NCBI GenBank assembly: GCA_903929535.1 | Contig: CAIYVC010000137.1 | Coordinates: 1 to 50,803 of the forward strand | DNA from: an uncultured Caulobacteraceae bacterium | GTDB lineage: Bacteria; Pseudomonadota; Alphaproteobacteria; Caulobacterales; Caulobacteraceae | Length of the DNA: 50,803 nt | Direction: 5' to 3' | Shown: positions 17,590-26,361 of the stretch, piece after piece | How the letters are laid out: the number at the start of each line of letters is the position of its first letter | Position numbering within the stretch: position 1 is the stretch's first letter | Made by a program: the position numbers and the translations under genes | The notes under the pieces: generated by a model | Databases searched by the model: none | Told to the model about the DNA's origin: nothing | Seen by the model: only the letters and a program-made list of their open reading frames with translations

Positions 17590-17604
17590 GTAAAGATTCG
17601 CTAA
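17590..17604 (-). promoter_or_regulatory. Degenerate CtrA-like box upstream of sciP
   Basis: On the minus strand TTAG-CGAATCT-TTAC keeps the TTA half-site cores at 7-nt spacing, 74 bp upstream of the sciP ATG, in AT-rich DNA. sciP is CtrA-activated in C. crescentus. Two of eight consensus bases differ, so this is only a candidate. Confidence 0.4.
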
Positions 17605-17679
17605 CCATAATCTTTAGCTTTCGGACTTACTGTGCTCGACCTGAGCGGCGCCGTAACGCCGCCCGCTTGGCCGAAACTA

Positions 17680-19118
17680 TTAACGGATGATGTTGATCAG
17701 ATCCTGCAGCATCTGATCAGCGGTGGTGATGATCTTGGACGAAGCGGAGTAGGCCCGCTGGGTCGTGATCAGGCTGGCGAACTCCGACGAGAGGTCGACG
17801 GTGGAGGCTTCCAGCGATGACGGATCGATGGAGCCGGCGCCGCCGGTGCCGGGGGTCTTCAGGTTGTAGGTGCCGCTGTCGCGCGAGACCGTATAGGCGT
17901 CGCCGGTGATCGACTTCAGCCCGCCCGGATTGGGGAAGGTGGCGATGGCCACCTGGGCGATGGTTCGGGTCACGCCGTTGTCGAAGGCGGCGGTCACCTT
18001 GCCCCCCTGGTCGATATTGATCGAGGTCAGGTTGCCGAAGGCGGTGCCGTTGGTGTTCACCGACTGCACGATGGAGGGTGTGTTCAGCTGGGTCAGGCCA
18101 CCGGCGGCGCTGGACAGGTTCAGGGTCACGGCTTGGCCGTTGATGCCCAGGCCCGGGGCCCACTGCACGTCGGTGGCCGCCAGGGTCGCCGTGGAGTCCG
18201 AGGCCAGGAAGTTGATGTTGGAGCGCCGCCGAACAGGGTGGTGTTGGTGGGGTCCATGCGGCCGTCGGGGGTGAAGGCGATGATGCCGGTGGAGATCTGG
18301 CCGCCCTGCAGGCCCGTGCCGGTGACCACGGCGCTGGCCGGTACGATGCGCGCTTCGGCGTACCACTGGTTCGGGTTCGCCGCGCTCTTCAGCATGTCGA
18401 TCTCCATCGTCCGGGCGCCGCCTTGGGAGTCGGCCAGGGGGATGGTGATCGAGAAGTCAGGCTTGGTGCCGGTGCCGGCGGTGGCGCTGTAGGCAGCCAT
18501 GCTGCTGGTGGTGGAGGTCGGGTCATAGGCGGCGGCGCCGACGGGCGTGGCCGCGGCGTCGGTAGCCGCCTGGGAGATCACTTGCGAGGCGTCCAGGTTG
18601 GCGTTGACGCTGGCGATGGTGGTCTGACCGGCGGCGCCGCCCACCGACGACACGTTGATCGGCTGCAGCAGGTTGATGTTGGAGGGGTCAGTGGTGACCT
18701 GGCCGCTGGAATCCGCGATCCAGCCCTGCAGATAGAGGCCGGCGGGGTTCTTCAGATAGCCCAGGTTATCCACCGTGAAGGAGCCTGCGCGGGTGAACAG
18801 GCGCGGCGAGGCCGCCGACAGGCCCGTGGCCTGCTCGGTGGTGACGAAGAAGCCCTGGCCGGAGATCGCCAGGTCGGTCGGCGAGGCGCTAGATTGGATC
18901 AGGCCCTGCTGGGAGACGTACTGGCTGGTCAGCGCCTGGGTGCCGCCGGCGCTGTAGTCCTGGGCCGAAGCCGCGGTCACCAGGTTGGAGAACTCGGTGA
19001 TGTTGCGCTTGTAGCCGATGGTGTTGACGTTCGCGATGTTGTCGGAGGTGGCGGCTAGCGCCGACGCGTTGGCCGTTAGGCCCGTCACGCCGGCGAGCAT
19101 GGCGCTGTTGATGCTCAT
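17680..19118 (-). pseudogene. flgE: Flagellar hook protein FlgE, interrupted by a -1 frameshift
   Basis: FlgE polymerises into the hook linking rod and filament. The first frame (ATG 19118, minus) gives MSINSAMLAGVTGLTANASA, the rod/hook N-terminal motif NIANVNTIGYKR, the FlgE-type ISGQGFFVT segment and TPDGRMDPTNTTLFGGA. At about 18222-18225 the reading must move one frame to continue as SNINFLASDSTATLAATDVQ and to reach the normal end SLEASTVDLSSEFASLITTQ, then AYSASSKIITTADQMLQDLI. Inserting one base in GGCGCTCCAAC restores G-G-A-S-N. Total length would be about 479 residues. It is the third gene of the fliK-flgD-flgE hook operon. A true mutation or a sequencing error are both possible. 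Confidence 0.9.
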
Positions 19119-19139
19119 TGGGGTGGGTCCTTCTGAAGA

Positions 19140-19799
19140 CTAGTTGGCGGTGTTTTTGACGTTGGAAAGGGTGGAGTAGGGCACGGTGGTCGCACCCAGA
19201 TTTAGCTCTGTGACCCCGCCGTTGGTGGTGACGCCGGTCACCACCCCCGAGACGAAGGTGTTGGTGGTGATGCCCGCCAGGCTGCTGTCGTTGGCGTTGA
19301 CCTTCAGGCTGTAGTCGCCCGAGGTCACCTTGCCGCCGGCCGTGGTGGAGCCGTCCCAGGTGAAGGCGTGCTGCCCCTTGGTGAGGTCGGGGGCCTTGCC
19401 GCTCCAGACCACCTTGTTGCTGGCGTCCACCACCTGCAGCGTGGCGGCGGAGGCGTCGCCGTCCAGTTCGTAGGTCCAGTTGACCGCGCCGTTGCTCATG
19501 GTGGCGGTGCTCGACTGCGCCTGGACCGTCTTGCCGATCAGGCTGATGGCGCTGGACGGACCGCCGCTCTGGCTCACCAGAGACTGCAGCAGGTTGTTGG
19601 TCAGCAGCTGCTGCTGCACGCCGTTCATCGCCACCAGCTGCTGGGTGAAGGTGTTGCTGTCCATCGGCGACAGCGGGTCCTGGTTCTGCAGTTGGGTGGT
19701 CAGCAGCTTCAGGAAGCTGGTGTAGTCGGTGTTCAGCGACGTCTGGCCGGTGGAGATCTGGCTGGCGGCGCTGGTGGAGCCTGTGGCGGCGACGGTCAT
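19140..19799 (-). CDS. flgD: Flagellar hook-capping protein FlgD
   Basis: Scaffold that caps the growing hook and lets FlgE assemble. The 219-residue product has the conserved N-terminal motif DYTSFLKLLTTQLQNQDPLS followed by MDSNTFTQQLVAMNGVQQQL, which together are diagnostic. The C-terminal part contains the FlgD Ig/Tudor-like region (NWTYELDGDASAATLQVVDA, then FTWDGSTTAGG and YSLKVNANDS). It starts 9 bp after fliK and ends 21 bp before flgE, as the middle gene of the hook operon. Confidence 0.95.
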   Translation of the reverse strand: MTVAATGSTSAASQISTGQTSLNTDYTSFLKLLTTQLQNQDPLSPMDSNTFTQQLVAMNGVQQQLLTNNLLQSLVSQSGGPSSAISLIGKTVQAQSSTATMSNGAVNWTYELDGDASAATLQVVDASNKVVWSGKAPDLTKGQHAFTWDGSTTAGGKVTSGDYSLKVNANDSSLAGITTNTFVSGVVTGVTTNGGVTELNLGATTVPYSTLSNVKNTAN

Positions 19800-19808
19800 G
19801 GCGGTTTC

Positions 19809-21464
19809 CTAGATCCGGATATCGAGGCCGGTTGAGGGGGCGGTGCGCTGCAGCCGGCTGGCCGCTTCGTTGACCGTGGTCAGAAGATCGTCGGCGTCCG
19901 CCGCGGCGGAGCGGAAGGCGCGGCCGGCCCAGACGTTGGCGTCCGGGTCCGAATGATTGGCGTGCTGCTGGCTCTGGCCGTTCAGGTTGAAGCTGAGCCC
20001 GTCATCCGAGACGTCGAAGCCCGCCTGATTGAGCGCCGCCTTCAGGTCGGCGGACTGGGCCTTGAGATCGGCGGCGGCCTGCGGATTGTCGAAGGTCATG
20101 GAGGCGCTGACCGCTCCGTGCCGGTCGACCTGGATCTTGACCTGGACGCCGCCCAACTCCTCGGGATGCAGGGTCAGGCTGAACTGCGACGCGGGCCCCT
20201 TGGCCGTTTCCACGATCTGGGCGGCCAGACGGGCGACGGTCTGGCCGTCGGCGGTCGGCGCGCTGGCGGCGGCGGACGCCGAAGAGGTGGGCAAGGGGGC
20301 GAAGGCGGGCTGCGCCGGGTCGGCCGCGGCCTGAGCCTGGGCCGGAGCGGCGGAAGCGTCGTCCGCGGTCTGCTGCGCGGCATTGTCGTCCGCGCCCTTG
20401 CCCGAGGCGTTGTCGGCGGCGGTCACTGCGCCCTGAGCGGCGGTATTGGCGGCGGCGGTAGCCGAAGCGCTCGCCGTGCTGGAAGTCGCGGCGGTCGCCG
20501 GACCTTTGGCGGCGGCCTTGGCCGTGGCGCCGACTGGTTTGGCCGGCGCCGACGCCAGGGGAGCCTGCGCGGCGGTGAGGGGCTGGGGCGGCGTGGGCGC
20601 GGCGGGCGGCGCAGCTGCGGCGGCGGGCGTGGCGGGAGCCGCCGGGGCCGGGGTAGGGGTCGCCGCCTGAGGCGCATTCTGTTGCGTGGGAATGGAGGCG
20701 TCCGCCGTCTTCACCGGCGCCGGGGCGGCGTCGGCGGCGGGCTTGGCCTGAGACGGCGGGGTGGCGGTGATCGCGGCGAGCTGGGCGCCGGAAAGCGAAG
20801 CAGTCGGCGAGCCGGGGCCGGTTTGGGCGGTTTCGGGGCCGTCGGGCGCCTCGTCGGCGTCTACCGCCAGGATGGCGATGGCGGGAGCCGCTGCAGGCGC
20901 GGCAGGGGCGTCTGAACCCGTCGGTGCGGCGGCGGCGACGGTCTGCGGCGTCTGGGGCAGGGCCTGGGCCGCCAGGCCCGCGAGGAAGGCCAGGGGGTTG
21001 GTTGATGCGTCGGCCGCCGGCGCGGTGTCTGCGGCGTCGTTGGCGGCGGGCGTGGCGGGCGCCGCGGTAGCGGGCTTGGCAGGGGTGTCGATGGCCGCCG
21101 CGAGGGTCTGGGCGAAGCTGTCCGCAGTCGTGTCCGCATCCGTCGCGGCGTCGGTCTGCGCGGTCTGAGTCTTGTTGGCGGTCTTGGCCGCGCTCGAGGA
21201 CTTGGCGGCTGCGGCCGTCGTCGAGGTGCGGGCGCTCTGGCCGTTGGCCGAGCCGCTCCTGAATCTGTGGCTGCCGGTGTCCGCGGCCTGACTGTCCTGT
21301 ACCTGCCCCGGGCTCTGGACCTGCGTCGCGTCTGATGCGTCTTGAACGTCGCCGTCGTCATTAGCCCCAGTCAGGTCCGCGAGCGCGGACGCGCCGGACG
21401 ACGGCGCAGGCTGGGCCTGGCGTGCGGCGGGAGGCTTGGGCGAAGGCGTAGGCGCAATCAGCAT
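19809..21464 (-). CDS. fliK: Flagellar hook-length control protein FliK
   Basis: Molecular ruler that sets hook length and switches export specificity. The N-terminal three quarters are a low-complexity Ala/Pro/Thr-rich region, as expected for the stretchable ruler. The C-terminal Flg_hook domain is clear: SQFSLTLHPEELGGVQVKIQ, VSASMTFDNPQAAADL and LKAALNQAGFDVSDDGLSF. A TTG start at 21527 would give 572 residues, but that lies only a few bases after the transcription start expected from the sigma54 promoter at 21547-21562. ATG 21464 (551 residues, MLIAPTPSPKPP) is therefore preferred. First gene of the fliK-flgD-flgE operon. Confidence 0.9.
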   Translation of the reverse strand: MLIAPTPSPKPPAARQAQPAPSSGASALADLTGANDDGDVQDASDATQVQSPGQVQDSQAADTGSHRFRSGSANGQSARTSTTAAAAKSSSAAKTANKTQTAQTDAATDADTTADSFAQTLAAAIDTPAKPATAAPATPAANDAADTAPAADASTNPLAFLAGLAAQALPQTPQTVAAAAPTGSDAPAAPAAAPAIAILAVDADEAPDGPETAQTGPGSPTASLSGAQLAAITATPPSQAKPAADAAPAPVKTADASIPTQQNAPQAATPTPAPAAPATPAAAAAPPAAPTPPQPLTAAQAPLASAPAKPVGATAKAAAKGPATAATSSTASASATAAANTAAQGAVTAADNASGKGADDNAAQQTADDASAAPAQAQAAADPAQPAFAPLPTSSASAAASAPTADGQTVARLAAQIVETAKGPASQFSLTLHPEELGGVQVKIQVDRHGAVSASMTFDNPQAAADLKAQSADLKAALNQAGFDVSDDGLSFNLNGQSQQHANHSDPDANVWAGRAFRSAAADADDLLTTVNEAASRLQRTAPSTGLDIRI

Positions 21465-21546
21465 TTGGACCGAAGCAGGCGGCGCGCCGAAGCGGGCCGT
21501 TGAGGTGTCGGGGCGCGTCCTGCGCAAAACATTCGACAGTCCCCAA

Positions 21547-21562
21547 GCAATGCCTGCGCCAG
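21547..21562 (-). promoter_or_regulatory. Sigma54-type promoter of the hook operon
   Basis: Minus strand CTGGCGCAGGCATTGC matches the sigma54 consensus TGGCAC-N5-TTGC with invariant GG and GC at correct spacing. The predicted start near 21535 precedes fliK. In Caulobacter the hook operon is sigma54-dependent and FlbD-controlled, divergent from flgK (flaN), as here. Confidence 0.75.
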
Positions 21563-21637
21563 TTTGCGGAATGACCTTCAGGTTGTTGAATTCAAACGAT
21601 AATTGTCATCGTACCTGGTCCGCGGGCGGAGCGGCGG

Positions 21638-21652
21638 CGGCGTTTTTTGCCG
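21638..21652. promoter_or_regulatory. ftr-like FlbD enhancer candidate
   Basis: CGGCGTTTTTTGCCG holds inverted CGGC/GCCG ends around a T-run. It lies roughly 75-90 bp upstream of both divergent sigma54 promoters, the position where Caulobacter ftr elements bind FlbD. The match to ftr is by eye and by position only. Confidence 0.35.
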
Positions 21653-21721
21653 ACCTCATCGCGTCCTGGCGACGGTTGTTGCCGCGCCCCGCCGCCGGGC
21701 CTGACCAGACGCTTGGACGGG

Positions 21722-21737
21722 TTGGCGCCGGTCTTGC
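21722..21737 (+). promoter_or_regulatory. Sigma54-type promoter of flgK
   Basis: Plus strand TTGGCGCCGGTCTTGC has the GG and GC elements at the strict sigma54 spacing. The expected start at about 21749 leaves a leader of about 150 nt before flgK. It is divergent from the hook-operon promoter and shares the candidate enhancer between them. Confidence 0.7.
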
Positions 21738-21898
21738 GCATAGCCTTGGCGACAGGAGCCGCCTTTGCGAAGCGACCATAAAGAATTCAGTAAGTTAGCC
21801 GAAATTCACGGGCCGGTTGGCGCGTGGACTAGGCAAATTCAGCCGTCTTCGGGACCAACCCTTGCCGGGTCCGGCCTCCACGTCGGGAAGGTCTGAGC

Positions 21899-24016
21899 AT
21901 GGGCGGATCGATCAACGACGTCCTGTCCATCGCCACTTCGGGTCTGCGCACCGCTCAGTCCCTGGTCTCCGTCACCTCGGACAATATCGCCAACGTCAAC
22001 ACGCCCGGCTACGCCCGCAAGGTCGCCAGTCAGTCGGAGATCGTGGCCAACGGCGCCGGCGCCGGGGTGCAGATCGACGGCATCGTCCGCGCCGCCAACC
22101 AGTTCCTGCAGACCGCCAGCCTTCAGGCCAACTCGCAGTCGCGCCAGGCTTCGGTTAACTCATCCTATCTGGATCAGGCCCAGGCCCTGTTCGGCGACCC
22201 GTCCAACTCCAACTCCTTCTTCAGCCAGCTGGACTCCGTCTATTCCGCCTTCGCCTCGGCGGCCAATACGCCCTCGTCCAACCTGACCCGCAGCGACGCG
22301 GTCAATTCGGTCAACGCCTTCCTGGCCAGCGCCAGCGGCCTGTCGGGCAACCTGGATCAGCTGCAGAAACAGACCAACCAGCAGATCAACGCCGACGTCA
22401 CCACGATCAACGGCATCCTTGATCAGCTCAGTCACATCAACGGTGACATCTCGCGCATCACGGTGGCCGGCGGCGACGCCTCCGGCTCGCAGAACAGCCA
22501 GTCGCAGCTGCTCAACCAGCTGGCGGGCCTGATGCAGATCCAGGTCCAGCCGACGCCCACCGGCGGCGTCACCGTGCGCTCGACGGACGGCAGCTATCTG
22601 GTGGGCGACCAGGGCGCTTCGGTGCTCAGCTATTCCACGTCGGGCTCCTCGGGCATCCTGACCGCCACCCCGCCCAAGGGCTCGGCCCAGCAGGTCCGCG
22701 CGGGCAGCGGCGACATCGCCGGCCTGATGAAGATGGGCCAGGTCGACCTTCCGGCCCTGTCCAGCCAGCTCAGCGAATTCGTCAGCAAGGCCGTGGATCA
22801 GATCAACGCCGCCCACAACGCCTCCAGCTCGGTGCCGGCGCCCTCCACCCTGACCGGGTCCAATATCGGCCAGAGCCTGGGCACGGCCATCAGCGGCTTC
22901 AGCGGCAAGACCACCATCGCCGTCGTCGACGCCTCGGGCACGATGGTGAAGCGGGTCGACCTCAACTTCGGCGGCGCCACCTTGACCATGGCCGTGGATG
23001 GCGGCGGCGCCAGCGGGGCGACCGCCAGCAGCTTCCTCACCTCGCTCAACACCGCCCTGGGCTCTGCCGCCACCGCCAGCTTCGTCAACGGCCAGCTGAC
23101 GATTTCGGCGACCGGCGGCAACGGTGTGGCCATCGCCGACGATTCCACCACTCCCAGCGCGGGCGCCAACGGCGAGGGGTTCAGCCAGTTCTTCGGCCTC
23201 AACAACCTCGTCGAGTCCACCGTCAACACCAGTTACAACACCGGCCTCACCGGCGCCGCGCCCAACACCTTCCCCGCCGGCGGGACCATCGCTCTGCAAC
23301 TGTCGGACGCCACCGGCGCGGCCATCCGCCAGGCCTCCTTCACCATCCCCACCAGCGGCGCCACCACCATGAGCGCCATCGTCAACGGCCTGAACCAAAG
23401 CATCGGGGCTTACGGCTCCTTCTCCCTCGACTCCAAGGGCCAGATGACCTTCAACCCCGCAGCCAACAGCGGGGTCTCGGTCTCGGTGGTCAGCGACAAC
23501 ACGGTGAACTCACAGGGCGGCGGCAACTTCACGAGCCTCTACGGCATCGGCGCCGCGATCCGCTCGACGCGGGCCGCCAGCTATTCCATCCGGACCGACA
23601 TCGCCGCCAATCCGGCCAAGCTCGCCATGGCTCAGCTCGACCTGAACCAGACCGTCGGCGGCGGGCCCGCCCTGGGATCGGGGGACGGGCGCGGGGCCCA
23701 AGCCATGGCCCAATCAGGCGACCTCGCCACCGATTTCGCCGTGGCGGGCGACATGGCCGCGGTCAGGGTCTCGGTCTCCGACTACGCCTCCGAACTGGCG
23801 GGCATGATCGGGACCAAGGCCGGCAATGCCGACAACGCCAAACAGTCCGCCGCCGCCGTCTCCACCCAGGCCGACGCTCAGCGCGCTTCGGTGGAGGGCG
23901 TCAACATGGACGAAGAACTGGTCAACCTGACCACCTATCAGCAGTCGTACAGCGCCTGCTCGCGCCTGATCCAGGCGTCGAGCGACATGTTCAACACTCT
24001 GCTGCAGATGATCTGA
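21899..24016 (+). CDS. flgK: Flagellar hook-filament junction protein FlgK (HAP1)
   Basis: Joins hook and filament as the first junction protein. The 705-residue product has the axial-protein N-terminus (DVLSIATSGLRTAQSLVSVT with NIANVNTPGYARK) and the FlgK continuation (GVQIDGIVRAANQFLQTASL). A long variable domain follows. The conserved C-terminus is VEGVNMDEELVNLTTYQQSY then SACSRLIQASSDMFNTLLQM; the cysteine in the usual SA-SR position is unremarkable but unusual. GGGAAGG lies upstream of ATG 21899. flgL follows after 19 bp, giving a flgK-flgL operon from the sigma54 promoter. Confidence 0.96.
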   Translation: MGGSINDVLSIATSGLRTAQSLVSVTSDNIANVNTPGYARKVASQSEIVANGAGAGVQIDGIVRAANQFLQTASLQANSQSRQASVNSSYLDQAQALFGDPSNSNSFFSQLDSVYSAFASAANTPSSNLTRSDAVNSVNAFLASASGLSGNLDQLQKQTNQQINADVTTINGILDQLSHINGDISRITVAGGDASGSQNSQSQLLNQLAGLMQIQVQPTPTGGVTVRSTDGSYLVGDQGASVLSYSTSGSSGILTATPPKGSAQQVRAGSGDIAGLMKMGQVDLPALSSQLSEFVSKAVDQINAAHNASSSVPAPSTLTGSNIGQSLGTAISGFSGKTTIAVVDASGTMVKRVDLNFGGATLTMAVDGGGASGATASSFLTSLNTALGSAATASFVNGQLTISATGGNGVAIADDSTTPSAGANGEGFSQFFGLNNLVESTVNTSYNTGLTGAAPNTFPAGGTIALQLSDATGAAIRQASFTIPTSGATTMSAIVNGLNQSIGAYGSFSLDSKGQMTFNPAANSGVSVSVVSDNTVNSQGGGNFTSLYGIGAAIRSTRAASYSIRTDIAANPAKLAMAQLDLNQTVGGGPALGSGDGRGAQAMAQSGDLATDFAVAGDMAAVRVSVSDYASELAGMIGTKAGNADNAKQSAAAVSTQADAQRASVEGVNMDEELVNLTTYQQSYSACSRLIQASSDMFNTLLQMI

Positions 24017-24035
24017 GGCTGGAGAACCGAACGCC

Positions 24036-24980
24036 ATGGTCACCCGCGTCACCACCGCCAACACCTACGGCGCCATCCTGTCCGACCTGATGGCGGCCCA
24101 GAACCGTCAGACCACCGCCGGTCAGCAGGTGGCCACAGGCAAGCTCGGCAGCGATCTGGTCGGCTTCGGCAGCCAGACCCGCAACATCGTCGCCACCAAC
24201 ACGGTCAAGGCCCGCGTCGACACCATGGTCGACCAGCTGAAGTCGCTGAACGTGAAGATGAACTTCCAGCAGTCCGCCGTGCAGCAGGTCTCCGATGTCG
24301 CTTCGCAGCTGAAGCTCAGCCTGACCAACGCCCTGGCCAGCGGGCAGGGCGACGGCGTCATGAGCGATGTCACGAGCTTCTTTTCCCAGGCGATGCAGGC
24401 GCTCAACACCCAGTACGGCGGCGACTACCTGTTCAGCGGCGGCCAGGCTCAGACCAAGCCCTTCACCGCCACCGGCCTGAGCGATCTGAACAGCCCGGCC
24501 ACCGTCTCCTCATTCTTCATGGACGGCGGCCTGATCCCCACCAACCAGATCGACGACAGCACCACCATCCAGACCGGCTTCCTGGCCTCCGACCTCGGCC
24601 AGTCGCTGATGACCTCCTTCCAGGACATCCAGAACTTCCAGGTGGGCACCACCGGCAGTTTCGGCGGGCCGCTGACCGACGCCCAGCAGACCTTCCTGAC
24701 CAGCGCCATCACCCAGCTGTCGACCGTGGTCAATTCCACCATCCAGACCTCCGCGCTCGGCGGCGACATGCAGGCCCGGGTCACCGCCGCCTCCACCACC
24801 CAGACCGACCGTCAGACCACCCTGACCAGCTCGCTGGGCGACATGACCGACATCAACGAAGCCAACGCCGCTGCCGCCCTGACCCAGGCCCAGACCGCCG
24901 TTCAGGCCTCCGCCCAGGTGTTCATGACGTTGAAGGGCATGTCCCTGCTCAACTATCTGTCGGGCTCAACCGGCGGCTGA
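24036..24980 (+). CDS. flgL: Flagellar hook-filament junction protein FlgL (HAP3)
   Basis: Second junction protein between hook and filament; homologous to flagellin at both ends. The 314-residue product begins MVTRVTTANTYGAILSDLMA and has QNRQTTAGQQVATGK near the N-terminus. GGDYLFSGGQAQTKPF, typical of FlgL, lies centrally, and the C-terminal helix (NAAAALTQAQTAVQASAQVF then MTLKGMSLLNYL) mirrors flagellin. ATG 24036 has GGAGAA 9-10 nt upstream. It is co-transcribed with flgK. Confidence 0.94.
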   Translation: MVTRVTTANTYGAILSDLMAAQNRQTTAGQQVATGKLGSDLVGFGSQTRNIVATNTVKARVDTMVDQLKSLNVKMNFQQSAVQQVSDVASQLKLSLTNALASGQGDGVMSDVTSFFSQAMQALNTQYGGDYLFSGGQAQTKPFTATGLSDLNSPATVSSFFMDGGLIPTNQIDDSTTIQTGFLASDLGQSLMTSFQDIQNFQVGTTGSFGGPLTDAQQTFLTSAITQLSTVVNSTIQTSALGGDMQARVTAASTTQTDRQTTLTSSLGDMTDINEANAAAALTQAQTAVQASAQVFMTLKGMSLLNYLSGSTGG

Positions 24981-25032
24981 GCCTCGCAATCGGGCCTTCG
25001 CACCGCTACATTGGGCGCTGTAAGGATTGCCG

Positions 25033-26202
25033 ATGCCGTTGGATATGCCCGTGGCGGACGGCCCCGCCGTCAGGCAGGCCGCTCTCGCCGTCAATCTGCC
25101 TCCCGGAACCCGCGTGGTCGCCGCCATGTCGGGCGGCGTGGACTCGACCGTCACCGCGGCCCTGCTGAAACAGGCCGGATACGATGTGGTGGGCGTCACC
25201 CTGCAGCTCTACGATCACGGGGTGGCCCTGGCCAAGAAGGGCGCCTGCTGCGCCGGTCAGGACATCTTGGATGCCCGCATGGCCGCCGAGGCGATCGGCA
25301 TTCCCCACTATGTGCTGGACTATGAAAGCCGCTTCCGCGAGGCGGTGATGGACGATTTCGCCGACGCCTATCTGCGCGGCGAGACGCCGGTGCCCTGCAT
25401 CCGCTGCAATCAGACGGTCAAGTTCCGCGACCTGATGGACATGGCCCGCGACCTCGGCGCCGAAGCGATGGCCACAGGCCACTATGTGCGGCGAGTTGAA
25501 GGGGCCGCTGGGCCCCAGCTTCACCGCGCGGTCGACCCGGCCAAGGACCAGAGCTACTTCCTGTTCGCCACCACCCGCGAGCAGCTCGACTTCGTGCGCT
25601 TCCCGCTGGGCGGCCTGGAAAAGTCCCAGGTGCGGGCCGAGGCGGCGGCGCTGGGCCTCAGCGTGGCCGACAAGCCCGACAGCCAGGACATCTGCTTCGT
25701 GCCGGAAGGCAAATACACCACCGTCATCGACCGGCTGCGGCCCCACGGGGCCATCCCTGGCGAGATCGTGCATCTGGACGGGCGGGTGCTGGGCCGGCAC
25801 GAGGGCGTCACCCGCTACACCGTCGGCCAGCGCCGGGGCCTGAACATCGCCATCGGCGAGCCTCTGTTCGTGGTCAAGCTGGACGCCGACGCCCGCCAGG
25901 TGATCGTCGGCCCGCGCGAGGCTCTGCTGACTGCCTCCCTACGTCTGAAAGAAATCAACTGGCTGGGCGACCAGCCTACCCTGGAAGCGGCCGCCGCCGA
26001 GGGCCAGGCGGTGCTGGCCCGCGTGCGCTCGACCCGCGAACCGGCGCCCGGTCGTCTGGCGATGATCGAGGGTGCGCCGGCGGTGGTGTTCGACCAGGCC
26101 GAGGAGGGCGTGGCGCCCGGCCAGGCCTGCGTGCTCTACGATGCGGCGGACGCCGACCGGGTGCTGGGCGGCGGCTTCATCGCGGGCGCCACGGCGGCCT
26201 AG
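25033..26202 (+). CDS. mnmA: tRNA-specific 2-thiouridylase MnmA
   Basis: Makes the 2-thio group of the wobble uridine (s2U34) in tRNA for Lys, Glu and Gln using ATP and sulfur relayed by persulfide. The PP-loop SGGVDS is at 33-38. The catalytic cysteines are C125 ([11 protein letters not shown]) and C221 ([11 protein letters not shown]). Other MnmA signatures are [15 protein letters not shown] and [10 protein letters not shown]. Length (389 residues) is normal for alphaproteobacteria. ATG 25033 has AAGGA 6 nt upstream; the TTG two codons earlier overlaps this site and is rejected. The gene is not related to the flagellar genes on its left. Confidence 0.97.
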   Translation: MPLDMPVADGPAVRQAALAVNLPPGTRVVAAMSGGVDSTVTAALLKQAGYDVVGVTLQLYDHGVALAKKGACCAGQDILDARMAAEAIGIPHYVLDYESRFREAVMDDFADAYLRGETPVPCIRCNQTVKFRDLMDMARDLGAEAMATGHYVRRVEGAAGPQLHRAVDPAKDQSYFLFATTREQLDFVRFPLGGLEKSQVRAEAAALGLSVADKPDSQDICFVPEGKYTTVIDRLRPHGAIPGEIVHLDGRVLGRHEGVTRYTVGQRRGLNIAIGEPLFVVKLDADARQVIVGPREALLTASLRLKEINWLGDQPTLEAAAAEGQAVLARVRSTREPAPGRLAMIEGAPAVVFDQAEEGVAPGQACVLYDAADADRVLGGGFIAGATAA

Positions 26203-26361
26203 CCAATCGGCCCATCTAAATGAGGGCCGCGGCTTCCGATTTGACGTCCTCAAGCGTCTCGGTCTGAAGGCGCACGCGCGTCATTGCCAGGCGCGAGGCG
26301 TTGGCGTCTAATTTCGTGGGACTCCGCGTCAGACGGAGACCGATTGGGAAGGAAGGCAGAC

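Noticed and set aside
19809-21464. Low-complexity Ala/Pro region of fliK as a repeat array
   Set aside because: No regular period in DNA; it is ordinary FliK linker composition.
21465-21527. TTG start for fliK at 21527
   Set aside because: It would begin almost at the expected transcription start of the sigma54 promoter; ATG 21464 is more consistent.
21668-21684. TGGCGACGGTTGTTGC as a sigma54 promoter
   Set aside because: GG to GC spacing is one base too long for sigma54, while better-spaced sites exist at 21547 and 21722.
22160-23398. 412-codon minus-strand frame opposite flgK
   Set aside because: Composition is Gly/Ala/Val-Asp-rich antisense, and flgK on the plus strand is clear.
26322-26338. 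CTCCG/CGGAG hairpin before the first secreted cassette
   Set aside because: Short stem without T-run, likely chance in GC-rich DNA.
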